A DNA stretch of 64,000 nt from Melaminivora jejuensis. GTDB lineage: Bacteria; Pseudomonadota; Gammaproteobacteria; Burkholderiales; Burkholderiaceae_C. The notes beneath the pieces were generated by a model. That model saw only the letters and a program-made list of their open reading frames with translations, was not told the origin of the DNA and did no database searches. Made by a program: the position numbers and the translations under genes. The stretch covers positions 1,736,001 to 1,800,000 of the forward strand of contig NZ_JACWIJ010000002.1 in the NCBI RefSeq assembly GCF_017811175.1. The letters run 5' to 3'. Shown in pieces: positions 44,357 through 53,100 of the stretch. Numbering within the stretch: position 1 is the first letter of the stretch; each line of letters begins with the position of its first letter.

Positions 44357-45303
44357 TGCACCGCCGCGACATGCTGGGACACATGCTGCTGGCAGGCTGC
44401 GCCGCGCAGGCCGGGGCCGCCGGCGCAGCGGGGGCGTTCCCGCGCGAGGTGGTGGACGCGCTGGGGCGGCGCGTGCGCATCGAGCGTCGGCCCGAGCGGC
44501 TGCTGGTGGTTTTTCCCAGCAACGTCGAACTGGCCTGGGCGCTGGGCCTGGGCGAGCGCGTGGCGGCCATCGGCGGTACGGTGCGCTGGCCGCCCGAGGC
44601 CGTGGCCAAGCCGCGCATCGGCGGCGCCCTGGGCTACTCCGTCGAGGCCGCCGCCGCCCACCGGCCCGACCTGCTGGTGCTCACGCCGGCGCACCAGTCG
44701 GCCCTGCACCTGGTCGATGCCTTTGCACGCATCGGCACGCCCAGCCTGGTGCTGGCGCATCCGGATCTGCCCGCCGTGCTACGCAACCTGGCACTGCTGG
44801 GCCAGGCCACCGGCTGCGAGGACGCGGCCCGGCGCGAACAGGAGCACATGCAGCAGGCCCTGGCCGAGGTGGCGCAGCGCGTGGCCGGCGCCCCCGTGCG
44901 CAGCGTCTATCTGGAGACCGCTGCCGCTGCGCGCGGCGCCTACCAGACCATGGGGCGCGGTCACTACGCCAGCGATGCGCTGCGCTGGGCCGGCGGGCGC
45001 AACGTCTTTGCCGACACGCTGCAGGGCGCCCAGCAGGTCAGCGCCGAAGCCATCTTCCTGCATGACCCGCAGGTCATCATCTCGCTGCAACAGGTGCCCA
45101 GGGATCCCGAGCTGATCGCCCGCCGCCCTGGCTGGAGCCGGCTGCGCGCCGTGCGCAGCGGGCGCGTGGTGGTGCTCGAACGCGGCCACAAGCTGATCCC
45201 CGGCCCGCGCCAGGTGCAGGCGGTGCAGGCCTATGCACGGGCGCTGCATCCTGAGCTTTTTGCCGACACCCCAAACCCCTCTGCTGCCGGAGGTGGGGCT
45301 TGA
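44356..45303 (+). CDS. Periplasmic cobalamin-binding protein (BtuF-like)
   Basis: A 315-residue ABC substrate-binding protein of the class III (helical backbone) type. A signal sequence with a possible lipobox (LLAGCAAQ) makes it a lipoprotein candidate. Core motifs are DALGRRVRIERRPERLLVV at the start and KPRIGGALGYSVEAAAAHRPDLLV, as in FecB/BtuF families. It starts inside the receptor stop codon and should hand B12 to the BtuC/D proteins encoded next. A second BtuF-like protein is encoded at 56.1 kb. Confidence 0.87.
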   Translation: MHRRDMLGHMLLAGCAAQAGAAGAAGAFPREVVDALGRRVRIERRPERLLVVFPSNVELAWALGLGERVAAIGGTVRWPPEAVAKPRIGGALGYSVEAAAAHRPDLLVLTPAHQSALHLVDAFARIGTPSLVLAHPDLPAVLRNLALLGQATGCEDAARREQEHMQQALAEVAQRVAGAPVRSVYLETAAAARGAYQTMGRGHYASDALRWAGGRNVFADTLQGAQQVSAEAIFLHDPQVIISLQQVPRDPELIARRPGWSRLRAVRSGRVVVLERGHKLIPGPRQVQAVQAYARALHPELFADTPNPSAAGGGA

Positions 45304-46298
45304 CCGCCCGGCCCGAGCGCGCCCGGCCTGGTGCGGCGCGCGCCTGGGCGCTGCTGCTGGCGCTGGCTGCGCTGGCGACAGTGGCCGCACTGAGCCTGGG
45401 CGCCGCCACCGTGCCGCCCTGGCGCTGGCTGGCAGGCGACGCCGCCGCCGAGCTGGTGCGCGTCTGGCGCGCGCCGCGCGTGGCCACGGCGTTTGCCGTG
45501 GGCGGCTTTCTGGCCCTGGCCGGGCTGGTGTTCCAGGGGGTGTTTCGCAATCCGCTGGCCGAGCCCTATCTGTTGGGCAGCGCCAGCGGTGCGGCCGTGG
45601 GCGCTGCCGTGGCGCTGCTGCTGCCGGCGGCAGTGCCCAGCAGCTGGAGCCTGCCGCTGCTGGCCTTCGCCGGCGCCTGGGGCGCAGGCTGGCTGGTGCT
45701 GCTGGTGGCCCGCCTGGGGGGCGCCTGGCAAAGCGGGCGGCTGCTGCTGGCCGGCGTGGCGCTGGCGGCCATCCTCTCGGCACTGCGCAGCCTGATGCTG
45801 ATGCTGTGGGGCGACGAGACGACCAACCTGCGCGCCATCGTCTCCTGGCAGCTGGGCGGCGTGCAAAACGCCGCCTGGGGCGAGGCACTGGCGCTGCTGG
45901 CAGCGCTGGCCGTGCTGGCGCTGCTGGTGCGCGCCCTGGCGCCCGGGCTGGACGCACTGGGCCTGGGCGAGGAGACGGCGCATGCCATGGGAGTGCGCAC
46001 GGCAGCCTTCTCGGCACGCGCCGTCATGCTGGCCTCGCTGGCCACAGCGCTGGCTGTGGCCTGGGGCGGCCTGATCGGCTTTGTCGGGCTGATCGTGCCG
46101 CACGTGCTGCGCTGGTGGCTGGGCCCGCTGCACGCGCGCCTGGCCGCAGCCTGCGCCGTAGCCGGGGGCGCTTTGCTGGTGGCCGTGGACGCCGTGGCGC
46201 GCGCGGCGCTGGCGCCCAGCGAAATCCCCATTGGCCTGCTCACCGCGCTGATCGGCGGGCCATTTTTCCTGTTCCTGCTGCTGCGCGCCAAGGCATGA
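45300..46298 (+). CDS. FecCD-family ABC permease (BtuC-like)
   Basis: A 332-residue inner-membrane permease with about ten helices. GVFRNPLAEPYLLGSASGAAVGAAVA and IGFVGLIVPHVLRWWLGPLHARL are the family signatures. TTG at 45300 overlaps the previous stop, and GGAGG lies 7 bases upstream, so TTG is the likely start. It imports cobalamin across the inner membrane. Confidence 0.9.
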   Translation: MTARPERARPGAARAWALLLALAALATVAALSLGAATVPPWRWLAGDAAAELVRVWRAPRVATAFAVGGFLALAGLVFQGVFRNPLAEPYLLGSASGAAVGAAVALLLPAAVPSSWSLPLLAFAGAWGAGWLVLLVARLGGAWQSGRLLLAGVALAAILSALRSLMLMLWGDETTNLRAIVSWQLGGVQNAAWGEALALLAALAVLALLVRALAPGLDALGLGEETAHAMGVRTAAFSARAVMLASLATALAVAWGGLIGFVGLIVPHVLRWWLGPLHARLAAACAVAGGALLVAVDAVARAALAPSEIPIGLLTALIGGPFFLFLLLRAKA

Positions 46299-47038
46299 GC
46301 AGCACTGCGCCGGCCCTGGCCTTCGAACAGCTCTCGCTGGCGGTAGCCGGGCGGGTGCTGCTGCAACAGGTGGATCTGCAGGTGCCGGCGCGTGGCCTGC
46401 TCGGGCTGGTGGGCGCCAACGGCGCCGGCAAGACCAGCCTGCTGCGTGCCGCACTGGGGCTGCTGGCGCCGCACTGCGGGCGCGTGCTGGTGCAGGGCCG
46501 CGCGCCGCAGCACTGGAAGGCGCACGAGCTGGCGCGCCAGGTCGGCTACGTGGCGCAGGACGGGCACAGCCACTGGGATCTGACGGTGCATGAGGCGCTG
46601 CATCTGCACCCCGGCGCCCGCCCTGGCCCCTGGCTGCAGCGCTGCGAGCTGCAGCCCCTGCTGGGCCGGCGCCTGGCCAGCCTGTCGGGCGGCGAGCGCG
46701 CGCGCGTGGCACTGGCGCGCGCCTTGGCGCACAGCCCCGCACTGCTGCTGGCCGACGAGCCTGCCGCCCACCTGGACATACCGCACCACCACCGTCTGAT
46801 GGCCTTGCTGCACGAGGCAGCGCGCGAGCGCGCCGTGGTCATCGTGCTGCACGACTTGCACGCAGCCGCGCGGTACTGCGACCGCCTGGCGCTGCTGGGC
46901 CAGGGGCGGCTGCTGGCCCATGGCCCACCCGCCGAAGTGCTGACCCCCGCGCTGCTGGCCCAGGCCTATGGCGCACCCATCGCTGCCCTGCAGGTGCAGG
47001 GGCAGCAGTTTTTCACCCAACCCGAGGCCGTGGCATGA
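46295..47038 (+). CDS. ABC transporter ATP-binding protein (BtuD-like)
   Basis: A 247-residue ATPase with GANGAGKTSL (Walker A), LASLSGGERARVALARAL (signature) and LLLADEPAAHLDI (Walker B). It starts at ATGA overlap 46295. It powers the BtuC-like permease in the same riboswitch-controlled operon. A long open frame upstream of this start belongs to the antisense/other-frame noise of a high-GC region. Confidence 0.92.
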   Translation: MSSTAPALAFEQLSLAVAGRVLLQQVDLQVPARGLLGLVGANGAGKTSLLRAALGLLAPHCGRVLVQGRAPQHWKAHELARQVGYVAQDGHSHWDLTVHEALHLHPGARPGPWLQRCELQPLLGRRLASLSGGERARVALARALAHSPALLLADEPAAHLDIPHHHRLMALLHEAARERAVVIVLHDLHAAARYCDRLALLGQGRLLAHGPPAEVLTPALLAQAYGAPIAALQVQGQQFFTQPEAVA

Positions 47039-48021
47039 CCCCTCAACCCCCGCGCGGATTCCAGCGCTTCGACCTGGCCGGCTGGTCGCGCGAGGCCACG
47101 CTGGGGCCGCACCGCGAACTGCTGGATTTTTTCTGCACCGCCGAGCAGCTGGGCTTTGACGGTGTGTGGTTCCATGAATTCCGGCTGCTGGAAGGCAGCG
47201 GCCCCTACCCCTCGCCCCTGCTGCTGGCTGCTGCGCTGCTGGCGCGCACCGAGCGGCTGCGCGTGGGCATCTCGGCGCTGGTGGCGCCCCTGCACCAGCC
47301 GCTGCTGCTGGCCGAGGAGCTGCTGCAGCTGCACTTCCAGAGCGATGGCCGCCTGGACGCCGGCCTGGGCCGGGGCACGGATGCCGCCACGCTGGCGCAA
47401 CTGGGCATCGCCCAGGAGGAGACGCGCACGCGCTTCGAGCACTGCTGCACGACCTTGCTGGACGCAGCGCGCGCCGTGCCGCTGTACGTGGCCGGCAGCA
47501 CCGCCGAGACCCTGGCGTTTGCCCTGGCCCGGCGCCTGCCGCTGCTGCTCAGCCTGGAGCCGCCGGAGGCCGCGCAGCTGGCGCAGGTGCGGCAGTTGGT
47601 CGATGCCGCTGCCGGCCAGCAGGTACTGGCGCGCTCGTCGCTGTCGCGCTATGTCTGCATCGCCAGCCGCCGCAGCGAGGCCCAGGCCCTGCTCGACGAA
47701 CTATGGCCGCGCCTGCATGAGCGGCGCGTGTATTTCGCCGGGCGCCGCGGCGTGCCGGCACACGCCGTCGCACCGCTGGACACGGCACGCGCCCTGCGCG
47801 AGCAATGGATCGTGGGCACGCCCGAGCAGTGCCACGAGCAGCTGATGCAACTGGGCCAGTCCAGCGGCATCGGTGCGCTGCGCTGCGTCTTCAATGCCAA
47901 CGGCCTGCTGTCGCGTGCCCAGGCCCTGGCCGGCATGACCCTGTTTGCCCGCGAAGTGCTGCCGGCGCTGCGCCCAGCCCGGCCTATACTGCCGACCGTT
48001 TCGGGTGCCGGCCCGCGCTGA
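47035..48021 (+). CDS. LLM-class flavin-dependent oxidoreductase (luciferase-like) in B12 operon
   Basis: A 328-residue TIM-barrel protein of the luciferase-like monooxygenase family, which uses reduced flavin and oxygen. Hallmarks are FCTAEQLGFDGVWFHEFRL, LARTERLRVGISALVAPLHQP and AEELLQLHFQSDGRLDAGLGRG. It is unusual in being shorter in the C-terminal insert than alkanesulfonate monooxygenases. It is translationally coupled to the BtuD-like gene (ATGA 47035) and so under cobalamin riboswitch 1. A role in corrinoid or lower-ligand processing is a reasonable guess but not shown. Its last codons overlap the start of cobalamin riboswitch 2. Confidence 0.82.
   Translation: MTPQPPRGFQRFDLAGWSREATLGPHRELLDFFCTAEQLGFDGVWFHEFRLLEGSGPYPSPLLLAAALLARTERLRVGISALVAPLHQPLLLAEELLQLHFQSDGRLDAGLGRGTDAATLAQLGIAQEETRTRFEHCCTTLLDAARAVPLYVAGSTAETLAFALARRLPLLLSLEPPEAAQLAQVRQLVDAAAGQQVLARSSLSRYVCIASRRSEAQALLDELWPRLHERRVYFAGRRGVPAHAVAPLDTARALREQWIVGTPEQCHEQLMQLGQSSGIGALRCVFNANGLLSRAQALAGMTLFAREVLPALRPARPILPTVSGAGPR
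47985..47990 (+). promoter_or_regulatory. Candidate -10 ahead of cobalamin riboswitch 2
   Basis: TATACT lies 12 bases before the first conserved riboswitch base, inside the end of the LLM gene. No good -35 is seen. Confidence 0.45.
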
Positions 48022-48206
48022 TGTCCACTTCAGCCAGCGCCGGTGAAACGGGAAGCCGGTGCCGCCCTGCCAGATCAGGAGATCAGGGCCATTCCGGCGC
48101 AGCCCCCGCTGCTGTGAGCCTGACGACGCCACATCCAGCCACTGCGCCCCCACGGGCGCGGGAAGGCGTGGCCGAGGACGAAGGTGAGCCAGAAGACCGG
48201 CCCGAA
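48002..48206 (+). promoter_or_regulatory. Cobalamin riboswitch 2
   Basis: Conserved blocks in order: GGGTGCCGG, GAAACGGGAAGCCGGTGCC, GCGCAGCCCCCGCTGCTGTGA, CAGCCACTGCGCC, GCGCGGGAAGGC and GAGCCAGAAGACCGGCC. It begins before the LLM stop codon and controls the CbiM-like/CobW/CobN/ChlD genes. The 157 bases from its end to ATG 48364 are GC-rich and probably hold the terminator or anti-RBS platform. Confidence 0.93.
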
Positions 48207-48363
48207 GCATTCAAGGCATGGGCTTCGGGGACGGGGCCGGGCCTGCGCCGTCCGGCCTGCGCTGCCCTTGCCAGCGCCTGCCCGCACTGCCTGCAGCACC
48301 CGTCTTTTCAGTCCATCCCCGGCGCCTGTGCCGCCTTGCAATCCTGGCGAAACGGACTGGACT

Positions 48364-49025
48364 ATGCACATCGAACCCGGCGTCGTTGACGGCGCAAAAA
48401 TCCTTCTCAGCTATGCCAGCGCCGCCGCGCTGCTGGCCACCACGGCCTTTGCCGGCGCACGCGCGCTGCGCCAGCAGGGCGCAGCCTGCTGGCGGCGCTG
48501 CTGGTGTTTGGCTCCTTCGAGGTACTGCCGCACCACCCGGTGGGCGTGTCCGAAGTCCACCTGATCCTGGGCAGCACGCTGCTGCTGCTGTTCGGGCCGG
48601 CGGCCGCCGCCATCGGACTGGCCGCCGGGCTGCTGGTGCAAGGCCTGTTCTTCGCCCCGTCCGATCTGCCGCAGTACGGCATGAACGTGACCACGCTGCT
48701 GGCGCCGCTGTTTGCCACGGCGGCGCTGGCGCGGCGCATCATCGCCCCGCATACGCGCTATGTGGACCTGAGCTACGGCCAGACCTTCAAGCTGTCACTG
48801 GCCTTCCAGGGCGGCATCATCGCCTGGGTGGCCTTTTGGGCGCTGTACGGCCACGGCGTGGGTGCGGACAACCTGCAGCAGATCGCGTCTTTCGGCGGCG
48901 CCTACTTGCTGGTCATCCTGGTCGAGCCGCTGGTCGATCTGGCCGTGCTGGCCGCCGCCAAGGCGCTGCACCGCCCGCACGGCTCGGCGCTGCTGGAGCG
49001 CCGCCTGTTTACCGCTGGAGCATGA
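48364..49025 (+). CDS. CbiM-like cobalt transport membrane protein (frameshift as read)
   Basis: About 220 residues when repaired. The N-terminus MHIEPGVVDGAKILLSYASA (frame of 48364) has the Met-His start that binds cobalt in CbiM; the rest (VLPHHPVGVSEVHLILGSTL, LFGPAAAAIGLAAGLLVQGL, SYGQTFKLSL) is in the next frame and stops at 49025. One extra base near 48475-48485, for example restoring GGCGGCAGC, fuses the two, so this is another single-base loss. Six membrane helices are predicted. There is no CbiN, CbiQ or CbiO nearby, so it may work alone or with a distant ECF module. First gene after riboswitch 2. Confidence 0.8.
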
Positions 49026-50104
49026 ACATGAACCAAGACACCCGCCCGGCCCTGGGCAAGATCCCCGCCACCGTGGTCACCGGCTTTCTGGGCAGCGGCA
49101 AGACTACGCTCTTGCGCCACGTGCTGGCCAACGCCGAAGGCCGGCGCATCGCCGTCATCGTCAACGAGTTCGGCGAACTCGGCATCGACGGCGACATCCT
49201 GAAGGCCTGCGGCATCGGCTGCGACGATGAGGGTGGCGCGGGGGGCGAGCAGGCCGGCCAGCTGTACGAGTTGGCCAACGGCTGCATGTGCTGCACGGTG
49301 CAGGAGGAATTCTTCCCGGTCATGCAGCAGCTGGCAGCCCGCAAGGGCGAGATCGACGCCCTGCTGATCGAGACCAGCGGCCTGGCGTTACCGAAGCCCC
49401 TGGTGCAGGCTTTCCAGTGGCCCGAGATCGCCGGCACCTTCACGGTGGACGCCGTGGTCACCGTGGTGGACACGCCGGCCACCGCCGCCGGCCAGTTCGC
49501 CGCCCACCCCGCCGCCGTGGACGCCCAGCGCCGCGCCGACCCGAATCTGGATCACGAATCGCCCCTGCACGAGCTGTTCGAGGATCAGCTCGGCGCCGCC
49601 GACCTGGTGGTGCTCAACAAGTGCGACCTGGTTCAGGAGGCCGCGCTGGCGCAGGTCGAGGCCCTGGTGCGCGCCGAACTGCCGCCCGAGGTCAAGGTGG
49701 TACACGCCACCGAAGGCCGGCTGCCGCTGGATGTACTGCTGGGCCTGCAGCGCGCTGCCGAGGCCACCATCGACGAGCGCGCCAGCCACCACGACCATGA
49801 CGAAGACCACGACCACGACGAGTTCCAGTCCTTTGACGTGGCGCTGCCCGAGGTCGAGCGCGAGGCGCTGCTCGCCGCGCTGCAGCAGTTGGTGGCCGAG
49901 CAGCCCATCCTGCGCATCAAGGGCTTTGCCGCCCTGCCGGGCAAACCCATGCGCCTGCTGGTGCAGGGCGTGGGCGCGCGCTTTTCGCACCACTTCGACC
50001 GGCCCTGGCGCGCGGACGAGGAGCGACGCACGCGGCTGGTGTTCATCGGCCAAGGCCTGGACGAGGCCGCCGTGCGTGCCGCGCTGGCGCCGCTCGCGAC
50101 GTGA
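49022..50104 (+). CDS. cobW: CobW-family metal chaperone GTPase
   Basis: A 360-residue G3E GTPase. GFLGSGKTTLL (Walker A), NEFGELGIDGD, the metal-binding CMCC motif, ETSGLALPKP, NKCDL (guanine specificity) and a histidine/aspartate-rich stretch HHDHDEDHDHDEF are present. CobW delivers Co(II) to the corrin-ring chelatase. The ATG at 49022 overlaps the preceding stop by ATGA; the ATG at 49028 has better spacing from GGAG and is equally likely. It lies between the cobalt transporter and cobN. Confidence 0.93.
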   Translation: MNMNQDTRPALGKIPATVVTGFLGSGKTTLLRHVLANAEGRRIAVIVNEFGELGIDGDILKACGIGCDDEGGAGGEQAGQLYELANGCMCCTVQEEFFPVMQQLAARKGEIDALLIETSGLALPKPLVQAFQWPEIAGTFTVDAVVTVVDTPATAAGQFAAHPAAVDAQRRADPNLDHESPLHELFEDQLGAADLVVLNKCDLVQEAALAQVEALVRAELPPEVKVVHATEGRLPLDVLLGLQRAAEATIDERASHHDHDEDHDHDEFQSFDVALPEVEREALLAALQQLVAEQPILRIKGFAALPGKPMRLLVQGVGARFSHHFDRPWRADEERRTRLVFIGQGLDEAAVRAALAPLAT

Positions 50105-50118
50105 ATAGCTCCTGTTTC

Positions 50119-50146
50119 AATAGCTGTCTGCGCTTGTCCAGCAACG
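50119..50146 (-). repeat. Dispersed repeat, copy 7
   Basis: On the minus strand GCGTTGCTGGA, then CAAGCGCAGACAGCTAT and TGAAACAGGAGC. The left CTCAAA block is degenerate. It lies between cobW and cobN. Confidence 0.7.
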
Positions 50147-50155
50147 CTTTCCACC

Positions 50156-50180
50156 CCCTCTCCCGCGTGCGGGAGAGGGA
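50156..50180 (+). other. Hairpin in the cobN leader
   Basis: CCCTCTCCCGC and GCGGGAGAGGG form a perfect 11-bp stem with a two-base loop. The right arm GGGAGAGGGAG doubles as the only purine-rich ribosome-binding stretch before cobN, so the stem could mask it. Confidence 0.6.
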
Positions 50181-50194
50181 GTAACACCCTCGCT

Positions 50195-53100
50195 ATGCAC
50201 CTGCTGAGCACCCGCCCCGGCGGCTTCGTCGAGGACGACAGCGCCGTCATCTGCCTGGAGCAGACCCCCGCCGACATCGTGGTGCTCAGCAGCGCCGACA
50301 CCACGCTGGCCCTGCTGGCCGCCGCGCGCGCGCAGCTGGCGCAGACCGACCCCGGCTTTCCCAGCCTGCGCCTGGCCAATTTGCTGCACCTGCGCGGCAA
50401 TGCCTCGCTCGATCGCTACGCCGACGAAGTACTGCAGCACGCGCGCGCGGTCATCGTCGATCACCTGGGCTCGGAATCCACCTGGCCCTACGGCATCCAG
50501 CAACTCGCCGCCCTGGCGCGCCAGCATGGGCAGGCGCTGACGCTGTTCTCGGGCGACCTGACCGAAGACCCGGCCCTGCTGGCGCGAGGCACCCTGCCCG
50601 AGGGCACCGGCCGGCTGCTGTGGCGCTATCTGCGCGCGGGCGGCGCGGCCAACGCCCTGCATTTCCTGCGTGCCGTCGCCTGGCATGGCCTGGCCTACGG
50701 CAGCGAGCCACCGCCGCCGCGCCCACTGCCGCAGGTCGCCTTGCACGTGCCGACGGCCTGGACGCAGCCCCTCGCTGCCCACGATCCGGCACCCGCAGCC
50801 GCCGACCCGCTGGCCGCCCTGCAGCGCGCCTGGCACCCGGGCGCGCCGGTCGTGGCGCTGGTCTTTTATCGCTCGCACTTGCTGGCTGGCAATACCGCCG
50901 CTTTTGACGACCTGGCGTTGGCGCTGCACGCACGCGGCCTGAACGCGCTGCCGCTGGCGCTGGACTCGCTCAAGGACGCCCTGTGCCTGGCCACGCTGCG
51001 CGCGCTGTGCGAGCAGCACGCCGTACAGCTGGTGCTCAACACCACGGCCTTTGCCGCCCTGGGCCACGACGGCGGCGCGCAGCCGCAAGACGCGCTGGCC
51101 GGTGACGCGCCAGTGCTGCAGGTCATCGTCAGCGGCACCGACCGCAGCGGCTGGCTGCAAGACAGCCAGGGCCTGCGCCCGCGCGACATCGCCATGCAAA
51201 TCGTGCTGCCCGAGATGGACGGGCGCATCATCAGCCGCGCCATCAGCTTCAAGGCGGGCACCGAGCGCTGCCCGCACACCCAGGTCGATCTGGTGCGCTA
51301 CCAAAGTGAGCCTGACCGGGTGGATTTCGTGGCCGACCTGGCGCAGCGCTGGTGCCGCCTGCGCCAACTGGCGCCGCAGGACAAGCGGCTGGCGCTGATC
51401 CTGGCCAACTACCCCGGCAGCGAAGGCCGCATCGGCAGCGGCGTGGGCCTGGACACTCCCGCGTCCGTCATGCAGCTGCTGCACCTGCTGCAGCGCGAGG
51501 GCCACGAGCTGGGCACTGAGGCCCTGCCCGAGGACGGCGACGCGCTGATGCGCCGTCTGACCCAAGGCATTGCCAACGACCCCACGCAGTGGCCGCTGCG
51601 CCCGGCCCTGCAAAGCTACCCGCTGGCCGACTACCGCGCCCGCTTGGCCGCCCTACCACCGGGCATGGAAGCCGCCATCATCGCCCGCTGGGGCCCGCCC
51701 GAAGCCGATCCCGCGCTGCGCCAGGGCCGCTTCATGATCGCCGGCCTGCGCCTGGGCCAGGTCTTCGTCGGCATCCAGCCGGCGCGCACCCTGGAGGTGC
51801 AGGACTGGGCCAACTACCACGACGCCGAGCTGCCCCCGCCGCACCACTACCTGGCGTTCTACTTCTGGCTGCGCGACGTGTTCAGGGTGGACGCCGTGGC
51901 GCACGTGGGCAAGCACGGCAATCTGGAGTGGCTGCCGGGCAAGAGCCTGGCGCTGTCGTCCGCGTGCTGGCCGGACGCCATCTTCGGCCCCCTGCCGCAC
52001 CTGTATCCCTTCATCGTCAACGACCCCGGCGAGGGCGCGCAGGCCAAGCGGCGCAGCCAGGCCGTCATCATCGACCACCTGATGCCGCCGCTCACGCGCG
52101 CCGAGAACCACGGCCCCATGCAGGAGCTGGAGCGCCTGGTCGATGAGTTCTACGACGCCCTGCTGGTGGACGCACGCCGCGCCGATCTGCTGCGCCAGCA
52201 AATCCTGGCCCTGGTGCGCCAGCAGCAACTCGCCGGCGAGCTGGGCCTGGACGGGGCGCTGGCGCAGGGCGAGGACGACAGGGTGCTGGAGCGCATCGAC
52301 GCCTATCTGTGCGAGTTGAAGGAAACGCAGATCCGCGATGGCCTGCACATCTTTGGCGCAAGCCCCATTGGCGTGCAGCGGCGGGACACCCTGCTGGCCT
52401 TGGCGCGCTACGCCAGCGCCGACGGCGCACCCGGCCTGATCGCCGCGCTGGCCGCCGACCTGCTGGGAGACGGCACCGACCCCTTCGCCCCCGGCAGCGC
52501 CGAGCCTTTCACGGCAGAGCGCCCGGCGCTGCTGCAGCAAGTCAGCGACGCGCCCTGGCGCCACTGGGGCGACACGCGCGAGCGCCTGGAGTTGCTGGCC
52601 GCGCAGCTGCTGCACCAGCGCCTGGAGCAAGAGATTGATAAAAATGATAGCTGTCATCGCTTATCCAGCAAGGGTTTGAGCCATATTTCATTCAAAAACA
52701 CCAACGCTGCGCTGGATCGCGTGCTGCAGGTGCTGGCGCCGCGCCTGGACGCCTGCGGCGGCGAGGAGCTGCGCCAGTTCAGCCAGGCGCTGCGCGGGCG
52801 CTTCGTGCCGCCGGGGCCGAGCGGCTCGCCCTCGCGCGGGCGGCCCGACGTGCTGCCGACGGGGCGCAACTTCTACACCGTGGACACGCGCGCCATCCCC
52901 ACGCAGACCGCCTGGGCGCTGGGCGAGCGCGCCGCGCGCGCGCTCATCGAACGCCACCTGCAAGAGCACGGCGACTACCCGCGCAGCATCGGCCTGTCCG
53001 TCTGGGGCACGGCCACCATGCGCACTGGCGGCGACGACATCGCGCAGGCGCTGGCGCTGATAGGAGTGCGCCCGCGCTGGGCGCCGGGCAGCCAGCGCGT

